This document shows positions 39,706 to 46,408 of a stretch of DNA of 46,408 bases, one piece after another. The stretch comes from a virus. The position numbers were made by a program, and so were the translations under genes. Each line of letters starts with the position of its first letter. The stretch's first letter is position 1. The DNA lies in IMG/VR virus record IMGVR_UViG_3300046373_000017, positions 1-46,408 of that record. One strand, written 5' to 3'. Below the pieces are notes generated by a model. The model made no database searches. It worked only from the letters and a program-made list of their open reading frames with translations, and was not told the origin of the DNA.

Positions 39706-41733
39706 TCAATCCAACTTAGATAGCATTAACGCACTAGAAAAAGCATTATCTATAATCAAATAACCATGCTCATAATTCTCTATTGTTTCGGAATTAATCA
39801 AAATATTAATCAATCCACCATCTCGAGAAGGGGTCATAATATTAATAATTGTTCTATCTTTAATACCATCTTTAGATAAAATATCTTTCAATGCTGACCT
39901 ACTAACATAAGGACATCCCTCTCTAGTTTCACAATCGGATGCAAACCAAGCGCGCTGAATTGTCTTTTTAGCCTCATTTATTTTGCTATCTTGTTTTGGC
40001 TTATCGATAACACCTTCTGAGCGTAAAACTACAGCACTTGTCACAGGCTCTTTATCTTCATCAAACCAACCAGGTATTTGCACCGTTTCAAGCGTGCAAA
40101 ATAAATCAGCAGCCAATTCTGCATCTTTTGATTTGCGTTGAATAATTTGCATGGGAGTATCATTTTTAGAGGGTACTATACTAATCTCAATATCTAATGC
40201 CCCACGCCATGCGCTAGAGCCTCGTGCGCGGTCTTGGGCGGCTTCATTGATACCAGTATGATGCACAAGCAACACTGAGCAATTAAACTCGGCCATGAGC
40301 TTACTGCATGCGTCCAGCATTGTCTTTGCGTCTTGACTACTATTCTCGTCACCTAATAAGAATCTATGAAGCGTATCAACAACAATAATTTTAGGTATAA
40401 CATCTAGTGAACGTATATTATTGACTACGCGATGATAACCTTCTTGCGTATTTAAATCACAACCTGCTTGACTTAGCCACATGTTAAGTTTGTCTACATT
40501 GCGTGAATATTTCCACGCCGCTACGCGCCCACGTAATCCATGATGTCCCTCACCAGCCAAATAAACGATTGAGCCGTTCTTAACTTTACTATCGAACCAC
40601 TTATTAATGCTACTGGCTATGGTTAGGCACCAATCTAAAACGACAAATGTTTTACCGCCGCCACTTGGGCCATGTACCATAATTAATGCTTGGTCTTGAA
40701 TCCAGCCTTTAACTAACCATGATATTGGTGATGGTTGCGCGCTGAAATCATCAGCATGTATTAGCCAGTCGTCTTTTTTAGGTGACAGTAATAAACCTAA
40801 ATCTCCACCAGATTGCTTGTAATCATTAGCATCACCTTTTTCTGGTGGCATTACTACATTACAATTATATTTAGCACTGGCTTGGTCGGCATATTTACGA
40901 CCCACACCGCTTTCATCATTGTCAGCTATTACGCAAATTGATTGTGAAGCGCCATAAATTTCGCGGATATACTTTACTACGTTTGGAATATTTGATGCAC
41001 TGTAGGCGATGTAGGTTAGTTGGTTTGTTTCTTCATAAATAGATGCACTGGTTGCAAAACCCTCTGCCACATAAATGGTTGATTTTTTCTCATCCGTACC
41101 AAGCGCATTAAAGCATTCAAGCGTTGAGCCGCCGCTGTGATAACGTTTTTCCCCATCGACTGAAATGTATTGTAGGCTGGATAATTCATTATCGGTGTCA
41201 TATAATGGAACGATTAAACGTCCATCCCCTGTCACACGCGCGCCATTAGGTTGTATTCCCTTACGCGCTAGATAACCATGCTCGCTGGTTGCGTGTGTGG
41301 CATTATTCCATATGGTTGTTACCGTATTGGCAGCTAAATTATGTGAACGCTCTAATTCAGTATCACGAATGGCTTTGGCTTCTGCCATGCGACGAGTATT
41401 AGCCATCTCTTCTTGCATAGTAAATTTACGGCCAATATCGGCGCGCCATGGCAGTTCTATACCACCTCGCCAACATCCAAACTTTCCTGCTGGCAAATCA
41501 CCACTAAAAGCCACATACCATCCAGTTTTTTCACCGTGACCGCCTTGTCCCCTAGTTCCGCTGTGAAATCGCCTTAACTTGCCGTCCAATATAATTTCAC
41601 TTGGAGGTGTTAAGCCATTCTCTAACATAGCTTTTTCTAACTGACGCTCTGGTGAATCTAATATTCTAACCTCTAAATCAGAAGGTACGAATGGATGTCC
41701 AAGTATATTAGAAATATTACCCATGGCTAACAT
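39706..41733 (-). CDS. Primase-helicase (TOPRIM + RepA-like ATPase, 675 aa)
   Basis: Residues 215-290 form a TOPRIM domain: VAEGFATSAS with Glu224 and VIADNDESGVG with Asp271 and Asp273. Residues about 335-545 form a RecA-like helicase: Walker A GPSGGGKT at 355-362, GEGHHGLRGR, Walker B VVDTLHRF at 451-458, and SVLLVHHTG. The N-terminal region (35-110) carries GWYVAFSGDLPAGKFGCWRG, a common element of phage primases. It likely primes and unwinds at the nearby repeat array. Start ATG 41733 overlaps the Cro-like gene by 17 bases; ATG 41724 is possible. Confidence 0.88.
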   Translation of the reverse strand: MLAMGNISNILGHPFVPSDLEVRILDSPERQLEKAMLENGLTPPSEIILDGKLRRFHSGTRGQGGHGEKTGWYVAFSGDLPAGKFGCWRGGIELPWRADIGRKFTMQEEMANTRRMAEAKAIRDTELERSHNLAANTVTTIWNNATHATSEHGYLARKGIQPNGARVTGDGRLIVPLYDTDNELSSLQYISVDGEKRYHSGGSTLECFNALGTDEKKSTIYVAEGFATSASIYEETNQLTYIAYSASNIPNVVKYIREIYGASQSICVIADNDESGVGRKYADQASAKYNCNVVMPPEKGDANDYKQSGGDLGLLLSPKKDDWLIHADDFSAQPSPISWLVKGWIQDQALIMVHGPSGGGKTFVVLDWCLTIASSINKWFDSKVKNGSIVYLAGEGHHGLRGRVAAWKYSRNVDKLNMWLSQAGCDLNTQEGYHRVVNNIRSLDVIPKIIVVDTLHRFLLGDENSSQDAKTMLDACSKLMAEFNCSVLLVHHTGINEAAQDRARGSSAWRGALDIEISIVPSKNDTPMQIIQRKSKDAELAADLFCTLETVQIPGWFDEDKEPVTSAVVLRSEGVIDKPKQDSKINEAKKTIQRAWFASDCETREGCPYVSRSALKDILSKDGIKDRTIINIMTPSRDGGLINILINSETIENYEHGYLIIDNAFSSALMLSKLD

Positions 41734-41905
41734 CCAAGTTTTTATTTTCGATATAGTCGCTTATTTTCTTAACTGTATCGTAACTTGGGTTGCCAGTGCC
41801 TTTCACGGCTGAATATAAAGTGTTGTAATGTATTTCTAACTTTTTAGATAATGATTTTAAGTTAGTGTCTTCTAGGTGAGTTCTCACCTGTTCAATTGTT
41901 AGCAT
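41717..41905 (-). CDS. Cro-like regulator (62 aa)
   Basis: Compact helix-turn-helix: LKSLSKKLEIHYNTLYSAVK, then GNPSYDTVKKISDYIE. It resembles the 55-residue protein at 43006-43173 (EKAGVSYGQTVKFMDN, then KKPSYDFIEKLKAYLE), so the two are probably paralogues. It has no oligomerisation domain, as in Cro-type proteins. An 18-bp palindrome lies 17 bases upstream. Probably controls the switch region and the primase gene behind it. Confidence 0.75.
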   Translation of the reverse strand: MLTIEQVRTHLEDTNLKSLSKKLEIHYNTLYSAVKGTGNPSYDTVKKISDYIENKNLDVSHG

Positions 41906-41921
41906 TATTAATACCCTTTTG

Positions 41922-41968
41922 TTGTAAATATGTTTACAATATACATTAATTTATATATAATGTAAACA
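41922..41968. promoter_or_regulatory. Operator-like palindrome region
   Basis: TTGTAAA-TATG-TTTACAA (41922-41939) is a perfect seven-base inverted repeat with a four-base centre. A further TGTAAACA at 41961-41968 mirrors the TGTTTACA at 41931. The site lies between the divergent Cro-like and HNH genes and probably binds one of the small regulators. Confidence 0.55.
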
Positions 41969-41990
41969 TAATTTAAATAGGTTGATTGAT

Positions 41991-42611
41991 ATGAAGACTT
42001 GTGGCAAATGCAGAATAGAAAAAGAATTGACTGAATTTCACAAAAATAATAAAACAAAAGATGGATATAAATGTTACTGCAAATTATGTGTAAGATTAAA
42101 TGATATTGCAAATAAAGATTTAATATCATTAAAAAGTAAAATATATAGAGAAAAAAATAAAGAAAAACACAAAGCATATCAAATTGAAAATAAAGAAAAA
42201 TACAAACAGCACAATAAGAATTACAAAATTAACAATAAAATAAAAATATCCGAGAAAGCTAAAATATATTCATTAAAAAATAAAGAAAAAATAAAAATAA
42301 CAAGCAAAAATCATAGAATAAGCAATCCAGAATATTATAAAAATGCAAAAACCAAAAGAAGGTTGATGGAAAATTCAAGAGGTAAATTATCAAAAGGAAT
42401 TATTAAAACACTTTACCATTTGCAGCAAGGATTATGTGTATGCTGTAGAGAGCCGCTTGGAGAAGATTATCACTTAGACCATATTATGCCGTTAAAGCTA
42501 GGTGGAGCAAATACTGATGATAATGTGCAATTGATGAAAGCAAAGTGTAATATGAGTAAACAAGCAAAACACCCGATAGACTATATGCAGTCCAAAGGGT
42601 TTTTACTGTAA
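41991..42611 (+). CDS. HNH homing endonuclease (206 aa)
   Basis: N-terminal zinc element (MKTCGKCRIEKELTEFHKNN and CKLCVRLND), then a lysine-rich DNA-binding helix region (about 45-125). An HNH domain follows: CVCCREPLGEDYHLDHIMPL and KLGGANTDDNVQLMKAKCNM. Start ATG 41991 chosen over an upstream TTG. It is a plus-strand gene inserted in a minus-strand block and is even more AT-rich than its surroundings, consistent with a mobile intruder. Confidence 0.88.
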   Translation: MKTCGKCRIEKELTEFHKNNKTKDGYKCYCKLCVRLNDIANKDLISLKSKIYREKNKEKHKAYQIENKEKYKQHNKNYKINNKIKISEKAKIYSLKNKEKIKITSKNHRISNPEYYKNAKTKRRLMENSRGKLSKGIIKTLYHLQQGLCVCCREPLGEDYHLDHIMPLKLGGANTDDNVQLMKAKCNMSKQAKHPIDYMQSKGFLL

Positions 42612-42827
42612 TCACCGCCCCAATCTTAAATCAGCCAACATGCGAGTTAAATCCATGCTTGCGCGTTTAACAGAACCTGACTGTATGCTAGCGGGTTTAT
42701 TATAATATTCAGTTTTACCTTTATATACATACGATAATTTCTTTTTTCTAGCTTCTTTCAAAGCCTCTGCCCTGGCAATAAATCGCTTAGCTTCGTTGAT
42801 TGCTACTTGTAATGTTAAGTCTTTCAT
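42612..42827 (-). CDS. Small phage protein (71 aa)
   Basis: Start at MKDLTLQVAINEAKRF (42827), with AGGA nine bases upstream. A helical N-terminus with alternating charges (RFIARAEALKEARKKKLSYV) is followed by the ending RASMDLTRMLADLRLGR. Short proteins with this ASxDLTRxLADLR tail are common in phage replication regions, with unknown function. It converges on the HNH gene. Confidence 0.65.
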   Translation of the reverse strand: MKDLTLQVAINEAKRFIARAEALKEARKKKLSYVYKGKTEYYNKPASIQSGSVKRASMDLTRMLADLRLGR

Positions 42828-42832
42828 TTTAA

Positions 42833-42991
42833 TTATTCCTGACATTTAATTAATAAGTTAAGTTTTTCAATAATATTTAAAACCTCATAATTATTGTCTT
42901 CTTCGCCACTACCTAAATCAATAAACGAATTATTAGCTAATACTTTTAATAATTCATCTATTAATTCTTTTGATACATTGTATGTTTTCAT
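42833..42991 (-). CDS. Small hypothetical protein (52 aa)
   Basis: AAAGGAG stands upstream of the ATG. The product is acidic and helical (YNVSKELIDELLKVLANNSF, then EEDNNYEVLNIIEKLNLLI). It lies between the two regulator-side genes and is spaced five bases from the next. No family recognised. Confidence 0.5.
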   Translation of the reverse strand: MKTYNVSKELIDELLKVLANNSFIDLGSGEEDNNYEVLNIIEKLNLLIKCQE

Positions 42992-43005
42992 TTTTTACTA
43001 CTCCT

Positions 43006-43173
43006 TTAAATCTCCAAATAAGCTTTTAACTTTTCAATAAAATCATAACTGGGTTTCTTAACGGTGTTATCCATAAATTTTACGGTCTGTCCATAACTCA
43101 CTCCAGCCTTTTCAGCCACCACTTTTAAATTACGGTCTTTCAGTTGTTCTTTAATTTTTTCAATATCTGTCAT
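43006..43173 (-). CDS. Cro-like regulator (55 aa)
   Basis: A minimal helix-turn-helix protein: KIKEQLKDRNLKVVAEKAGV, SYGQTVKFMDN, then PSYDFIEKLKAYLEI. AAGGA lies eight bases before the ATG. It is divergent from the Sak4-like gene across the promoter at 43256, so it is well placed to repress the early arm. It shares its pattern with the regulator at 41717. Confidence 0.7.
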   Translation of the reverse strand: MTDIEKIKEQLKDRNLKVVAEKAGVSYGQTVKFMDNTVKKPSYDFIEKLKAYLEI

Positions 43174-43255
43174 ACGGTTAATCCTTTATATGTTTGGTTA
43201 CAAATCTAACGTAAAAACATATTATCATATATTTATAAATAATTACAATTAAATA

Positions 43256-43283
43256 TTTACTTTTATAAAAATATAGGTATAAT
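43256..43283 (+). promoter_or_regulatory. Early promoter
   Basis: TTTACT at 43256-43261 and a perfect TATAAT at 43278-43283 are separated by 16 bases. The first 13 bases (TTTACTTTTATAA) are identical to the promoters at 5664 and on the minus strand near 39420. TATGTTT/AAACATA arms flank the region just upstream (43189-43221) and may be part of an operator. Confidence 0.75.
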
Positions 43284-43340
43284 GAATTCACTCGCCGAAT
43301 AGATTACTGACTGGCGTTAATTAAAATGGAGTTGCACATA

Positions 43341-44090
43341 ATGGCTATTTCACTAGACAGTATTAAAAAAGGCAAGAATTTACGTCCACCGCGTATTTTC
43401 TTATATTCAACGCATGGCATTGGCAAATCTACATTTGCCAGTCAATCACCTAATCCAATTTTTATCTGTGCAGAGGATGGCTTAGACGCTTTAGATGTAA
43501 GTTATTTTCCTGTAGCTAAATCCAGCCAAGATGTAATGGATATGTTGCAAATTCTTTACACTGACGATCATGAATTTCAAACCGTAGTATTAGATACTGC
43601 TGACTGGTTAGAAAACGTATTAATCAATGAAATTGAAACGACTTATGACGCTAAAGAGTTGGCTTATGGTAAACAAGCCATGTTCCTGGCTGAAAAATGG
43701 CGCGAAATTTTAGAAGGTTTTAATGCGTTACGTAATGACAAAGGCATGAATGTCATTTTGATTGGTCACAGTGAGATTAAACGCTTTGATAGTCCAGAGG
43801 TTGATAGCTATGACCGTTACCAGCCAAAACTACAAACACGCTCAAGCACATTGATTCAAGAATGGGCTGATTGTGTATTCTTTGCCAATTATAAAACAGT
43901 TGTGACTAAAGAAGATGTTGGCTTTAATAAAGAACGTAGCCGAGCGATTAGCAATGGGCAGCGTATGATTTTCACACAAGAAAAACCAGCTTACTTGGCT
44001 AAAAACCGATACTCACTCCCTGAAAGCTTTAAGCTTGATTGGGATTCTTATAATGATGCAATTACTAAGGCGATTTCACAAAATGGCTAA
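43341..44090 (+). CDS. Sak4-like ATPase (249 aa)
   Basis: RecA-core protein of the phage AAA_24/Sak4 type. The P-loop is THGIGKST (residues 24-31), Walker B is TVVLDTADW near 86-94, and MNVILIGHSEIKRF is the third core strand. Start at ATG 43341 with GGAG upstream; a longer frame begins inside that site. Sak4 proteins promote annealing of single strands with help from a single-strand binding protein; DUF669 nearby may be that partner. Confidence 0.85.
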   Translation: MAISLDSIKKGKNLRPPRIFLYSTHGIGKSTFASQSPNPIFICAEDGLDALDVSYFPVAKSSQDVMDMLQILYTDDHEFQTVVLDTADWLENVLINEIETTYDAKELAYGKQAMFLAEKWREILEGFNALRNDKGMNVILIGHSEIKRFDSPEVDSYDRYQPKLQTRSSTLIQEWADCVFFANYKTVVTKEDVGFNKERSRAISNGQRMIFTQEKPAYLAKNRYSLPESFKLDWDSYNDAITKAISQNG

Positions 44091-44517
44091 TAAAAATACA
44101 CAAGACAATAAAAATACAGTAACAAATAACCAACTATCAATCCTATCAAGCATGTGGCTATATTTAAAAGATGAGGAGAAAAGAGCAACTGATGAGCGCC
44201 GAGAAATTGAGAATCAATTACTTTCACTTATCGGCTTAGAGGAGACCTTTGAAGGTACTGAAACAAGCGAAACCGATGAAGGTTATGTTATTAAAATTGG
44301 CGGACGTATGAACCGTAAAGTTGATTCAGATAAGCTGCAAGAGCTAGCGGCTGAAAATGGATTGACCGAGCATCTTAGCTCTTTGTTTAGGTGGTCTGCG
44401 GATATTAATACAACTCTTTGGAAAGCTGCAAGTAAAGATATTACAACACCACTTCTTGACGCTATTACGACCAAACCAGGAAGACCTAGTTTTACTATTA
44501 CATTGAAGGAGAAATAA
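44083..44517 (+). CDS. Sak4-cluster accessory protein (144 aa)
   Basis: ATG 44083 overlaps the Sak4-like gene by eight bases. A charged helical N-terminal part (SSMWLYLKDEEKRATDERRE) leads to a beta segment (DEGYVIKIGGRMNRKVDS) and a C-terminal SFTITLKEK. Proteins of this pattern regularly sit between Sak4-like and DUF669 genes in phages, so a recombination role is likely, but biochemistry is unknown. Confidence 0.65.
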   Translation: MANKNTQDNKNTVTNNQLSILSSMWLYLKDEEKRATDERREIENQLLSLIGLEETFEGTETSETDEGYVIKIGGRMNRKVDSDKLQELAAENGLTEHLSSLFRWSADINTTLWKAASKDITTPLLDAITTKPGRPSFTITLKEK

Positions 44518-44552
44518 TGTCTTTAACGATAGCAAGTAATTTTGGTAAGTAA
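44517..44552 (+). CDS. Possible leader peptide or gene relic (11 aa)
   Basis: AAGGAG precedes an ATG overlapping the previous stop (TAATG), but the frame MSLTIASNFGK stops after 11 codons. The strong start signal before so short a frame suggests a truncated gene or a leader. About 56 bases of spacer follow before the DUF669 gene. Confidence 0.25.
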   Translation: MSLTIASNFGK

Positions 44553-44608
44553 TATTTTTAGCGGTAACTTTCAGTAACAAACTTTTTAATTAATATAAAG
44601 GAAATAAA

Positions 44609-45154
44609 ATGGCAAGTTTAGATATGGAATACAACGTTGATGAATTACCAGTAGGGCAAGGATATGACCTCATCCCTGCGGGTTGGTATGAAGCCAATAT
44701 CACAAAAGCAGAGATTAAGAAAACAACGGCTGGCACAGGTCAATACATTGCAATTCGTTATGATATTACTGGCCCATCACAAGAAGGTCGTGTGGTATTT
44801 GGCAATATCAATATCAAAAATCCTTCAAGCATTGCTGAAAATATTGGCCGCCAACAACTTGGAGAAATTATGCGAGCTATTGGCTTGGCTAAAGTTGTTG
44901 ACAGCGATGAATTGCTTGGCGGTAGTTTGATAATTAAAGTTGGTATTGGTAAGCCACAATACGAACTTAACGCCAAAAAAGAACTTATTTTAGATTCTAA
45001 TGGCGACAAAATTATCAAGTACGAAGCTCAAAATGAAGTAACTGGCTTTAAATCATTAGATGGTGCTGAAATGCCAGAGGCTAAGAAAGAAGCTAAGTCA
45101 TCAACTTCTGAAAATTCTGGTGCTGAAAAAAAGAAAGCACCTTGGTTGAAGTAA
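44609..45154 (+). CDS. DUF669 single-strand-binding-like protein (181 aa)
   Basis: Recognised by LIPAGWYEANITKAEIKKTT, YIAIRYDITGPSQEGRVVFG, NIKNPSSIAENIGRQQLGEI and a flexible charged tail ending KKKAPWLK. DUF669 proteins accompany Sak4-type annealases and are thought to bind single strands; the acidic or lysine-rich tail may recruit partners. AAAGGAAATAAA forms the ribosome binding site. Confidence 0.82.
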   Translation: MASLDMEYNVDELPVGQGYDLIPAGWYEANITKAEIKKTTAGTGQYIAIRYDITGPSQEGRVVFGNINIKNPSSIAENIGRQQLGEIMRAIGLAKVVDSDELLGGSLIIKVGIGKPQYELNAKKELILDSNGDKIIKYEAQNEVTGFKSLDGAEMPEAKKEAKSSTSENSGAEKKKAPWLK

Positions 45155-45168
45155 TTTTTTGAAATATA

Positions 45169-45230
45169 CAGCCTTATAATATTTATAAATTAATAATTGA
45201 ATTAAATATTTTTGTAACTTTATAAGGCTG
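45169..45230. promoter_or_regulatory. Inverted repeat between DUF669 and next gene
   Basis: CAGCCTTATAA (45169-45179) and TTATAAGGCTG (45220-45230) are perfect 11-base complements around a 40-base AT-rich loop. It could be a weak terminator, an operator, or an RNA processing site. The second arm ends 13 bases before ATG 45244. Confidence 0.45.
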
Positions 45231-45243
45231 CTTCTAGGATTAT

Positions 45244-45645
45244 ATGAAAAGAAAATTTCACCACTATGAAAAATGGGAAGACTTTAAAAACGGTATGTAC
45301 GAAAATATGCAAGGAAGAGATAGACGAATTATGCTAAACCGCGCTATTACATTTATGGGCAATGCGGAATTATTTGGTGAATTTATGATGAAAGTTATTA
45401 GTGAATGGCCTGTTAGTTGTGAACAAAACTTAACTGATAAAAATACTAATAATCAGCCGTGGATTGGTCAAGCAGCTTGTTGTATGGCTATTAAATGTCC
45501 AGAAGATGTTACGCGTGAAGCATGGGGATTTTTAAGCAAGCAGCAACAATTAGAAGCAAACGAAAAGGCAGATTTAGCAATTAAGGCGTGGAATGAAAAA
45601 CAAAATAATAAGATACATTCGCAAGTGGGAAAAGCAGGGTTATGA
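45244..45645 (+). CDS. Hypothetical early protein (133 aa)
   Basis: MKRKFHHYEKWEDFKNGMYE opens the sequence, then NRAITFMGNAELFGEFMMKV, SEWPVSCEQNLTDKNTNNQP and WIGQAACCMAIKCPEDVTRE. Proteins with this KWEDxxNGM start and a Trp-Pro-x-Ser-Cys-Glu segment occur next to IbrA-like genes in phages as I recall, but I know no function. It overlaps the next gene by 53 bases. Confidence 0.6.
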   Translation: MKRKFHHYEKWEDFKNGMYENMQGRDRRIMLNRAITFMGNAELFGEFMMKVISEWPVSCEQNLTDKNTNNQPWIGQAACCMAIKCPEDVTREAWGFLSKQQQLEANEKADLAIKAWNEKQNNKIHSQVGKAGL

Positions 45646-45859
45646 AAACGGAATACCAGACGAAGCGCCAGCAAAACTTGAAGCTTTAAATAAAGTTCCT
45701 TCATACAGAATGATATGCAAAGCCATACTTAAAAATGATTTAGCACTAATAAGTTTAGGATTTTCAAAACCAAAATCAAAAGCTTATAGTATGTTAAAAA
45801 GGATTGAATTAAATGAACGTATACGAAGCATCGCAGCAAAGATTAAAAACGATATTTGA
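45593..45859 (+). CDS. Small IbrA-tail-like protein (88 aa)
   Basis: Contains NKVPSYRMICKAILKND followed by LISLGFSKPK, matching the C-terminal EIPTYKRMCVAIMKND and LGFSATK of the IbrA-like protein (end at 831). The rest is basic and helical (RKWEKQGYENGIPDEAPAK). It starts inside the upstream gene and overlaps the IbrA start by 47 bases, so all three genes are co-translated. It may be a free copy of the tail that acts with IbrA. Confidence 0.7.
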   Translation: MKNKIIRYIRKWEKQGYENGIPDEAPAKLEALNKVPSYRMICKAILKNDLALISLGFSKPKSKAYSMLKRIELNERIRSIAAKIKNDI

Positions 45860-46408
45860 TGAATTTGATAATACATATGTATCATTTTCAGGCGGTAAAG
45901 ATAGTGGGGTTTTACTAAATCTAGCTATTGATTATATTCGTGCCAATAAATTAAATAGGCGTATCGGTGTATTTCATATTGACTATGAAGCTCAGTATCA
46001 AATGACAACTGATTATGTTGATTTAGAACTAGAAAAAAATAAAGATATTATTGATGTATATCGTATTTGCTTGCCACTGGCGGCTCAGTGCGCAACGTCA
46101 ATGCATCAATCATATTGGTTGCCTTGGGAAAAAGATAAAAAAGAATTATGGGTACGTGGTTTATCTGTAAATTCAATCAATGAATCAAACCATCAATTTG
46201 AATGGTTTGAGCAAGGTATGTGGGATTATGAGTTGCAGGAAAGATTTTCAAAATGGTATCACGAGAAAATGCGAGCAACTAAGACATGTTGCTTAGTTGG
46301 AATTCGCACGCAAGAGAGCTTGAACCGATGGAGGGCAATTCATAGTGATAAAAATAAAAATAAATACAAAGATAACAATTGGACATTAAAAATGTATGAA
46401 AATGTCTA
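45813..46408 (+). CDS. IbrA-like PAPS-reductase-family protein (DUF3440), N-terminal part
   Basis: Reads through the right end and continues at 1-831. SGGKDSG at residues 26-32 is the PP-loop that binds ATP or PAPS-like adenylate. HIDYEAQYQMTTDYV, LPWEKDKKELWVRGLS and the paired cysteines of KTCCLVGIRTQESLNR follow, all typical of DUF3440 (IbrA). PP-loop enzymes of this branch include CysH and DndC. Paired with the ParB-like IbrB at 833. Substrate unknown. Confidence 0.88.
   Translation, partial: MNVYEASQQRLKTIFDEFDNTYVSFSGGKDSGVLLNLAIDYIRANKLNRRIGVFHIDYEAQYQMTTDYVDLELEKNKDIIDVYRICLPLAAQCATSMHQSYWLPWEKDKKELWVRGLSVNSINESNHQFEWFEQGMWDYELQERFSKWYHEKMRATKTCCLVGIRTQESLNRWRAIHSDKNKNKYKDNNWTLKMYENV
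46263..46408. repeat. Terminal direct repeat, right copy
   Basis: Copy of 1-146, with an A at 46389 where the left copy has T at 127. This version keeps the IbrA frame open (AAA Lys), so I take it as the intact allele. It sets the unique length at 46,262 bases. Confidence 0.95.

Noticed and set aside
41717-43173. Lysogeny module with integration
   Set aside because: Only small Cro-like proteins were found. No integrase, excisionase, attachment site or long CI-type repressor is present, so integration is not supported.

Overview
The window is one complete genome of a tailed phage with a contractile tail (myovirus morphology), about 46.26 kb unique. Its last 146 bases (46263-46408) repeat its first 146 (1-146) with one mismatch, so the map closes into a circle and the gene cut by the window ends (45813 onward, continued at 1-831) is a single reading frame. 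A Gram-negative host is indicated by a nested Rz/Rz1 spanin pair, a GH19 endolysin and a small holin. Base composition is AT-rich. No integrase, transposase, tRNA or CRISPR array was seen. Two tiny Cro-like regulators are present, so lysogeny by integration is not supported. I cannot name the host from sequence alone.

Layout. The plus-strand early/replication arm starts at 43341 with a Sak4-like ATPase, a small partner and a DUF669-type protein. It then runs through two small genes and an IbrA-like PAPS-reductase-family protein, crosses the map end, and continues with IbrB (ParB-like), a Cas4/AddB-type Fe-S nuclease, a cytosine-C5 methyltransferase, an SF2 helicase and a VRR-NUC nuclease (to 5650). 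A second plus-strand block (5697-10951) follows a strong promoter-like site. It holds about twenty small accessory genes, many joined by ATGA/TGATG overlaps, and two non-coding stretches that look structured, at 6536-6668 and 10200-10556.

The minus-strand late arm is read from 39354 down to 11011: small genes, terminase small and large subunits, portal, MuF-like protein, a Nudix/prohead protease/scaffold-like fusion, cement protein, major capsid protein, a GIY-YIG homing endonuclease, head-completion and neck genes, an unusual 672-residue fibre or polysaccharide-active protein, and then sheath and tube. After these come a tail assembly chaperone pair joined by a probable -1 frameshift, a tape measure with lytic transglycosylase domain, baseplate hub, spike, gp25-like, J-like and DUF2612 proteins, tail fibre and lysis cassette. 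The early and late arms converge on a terminator near 10980.

Between the arms (39370-43340) lies the replication and control region. It holds a primase-helicase gene flanked by a dense array of TTACCC/GGGTAA words next to very AT-rich DNA (candidate origin), two Cro-like regulators with an 18-bp palindromic operator candidate, and a free-standing HNH endonuclease. Three promoter-like sites share the core TTTACTTTTATAA with a -10 element at 16 bp spacing. One faces the late arm and two face the early arms, suggesting coordinated control.

The most interesting items are the IbrA/IbrB pair with its small C-terminal-like partner inside a phage recombination module, the TTACCC/GGGTAA array, the possible structured RNA at 10.2-10.55 kb, the Nudix-protease fusion, the polysaccharide-lyase-like neck protein, and the frameshift and RBS-hairpin control elements.
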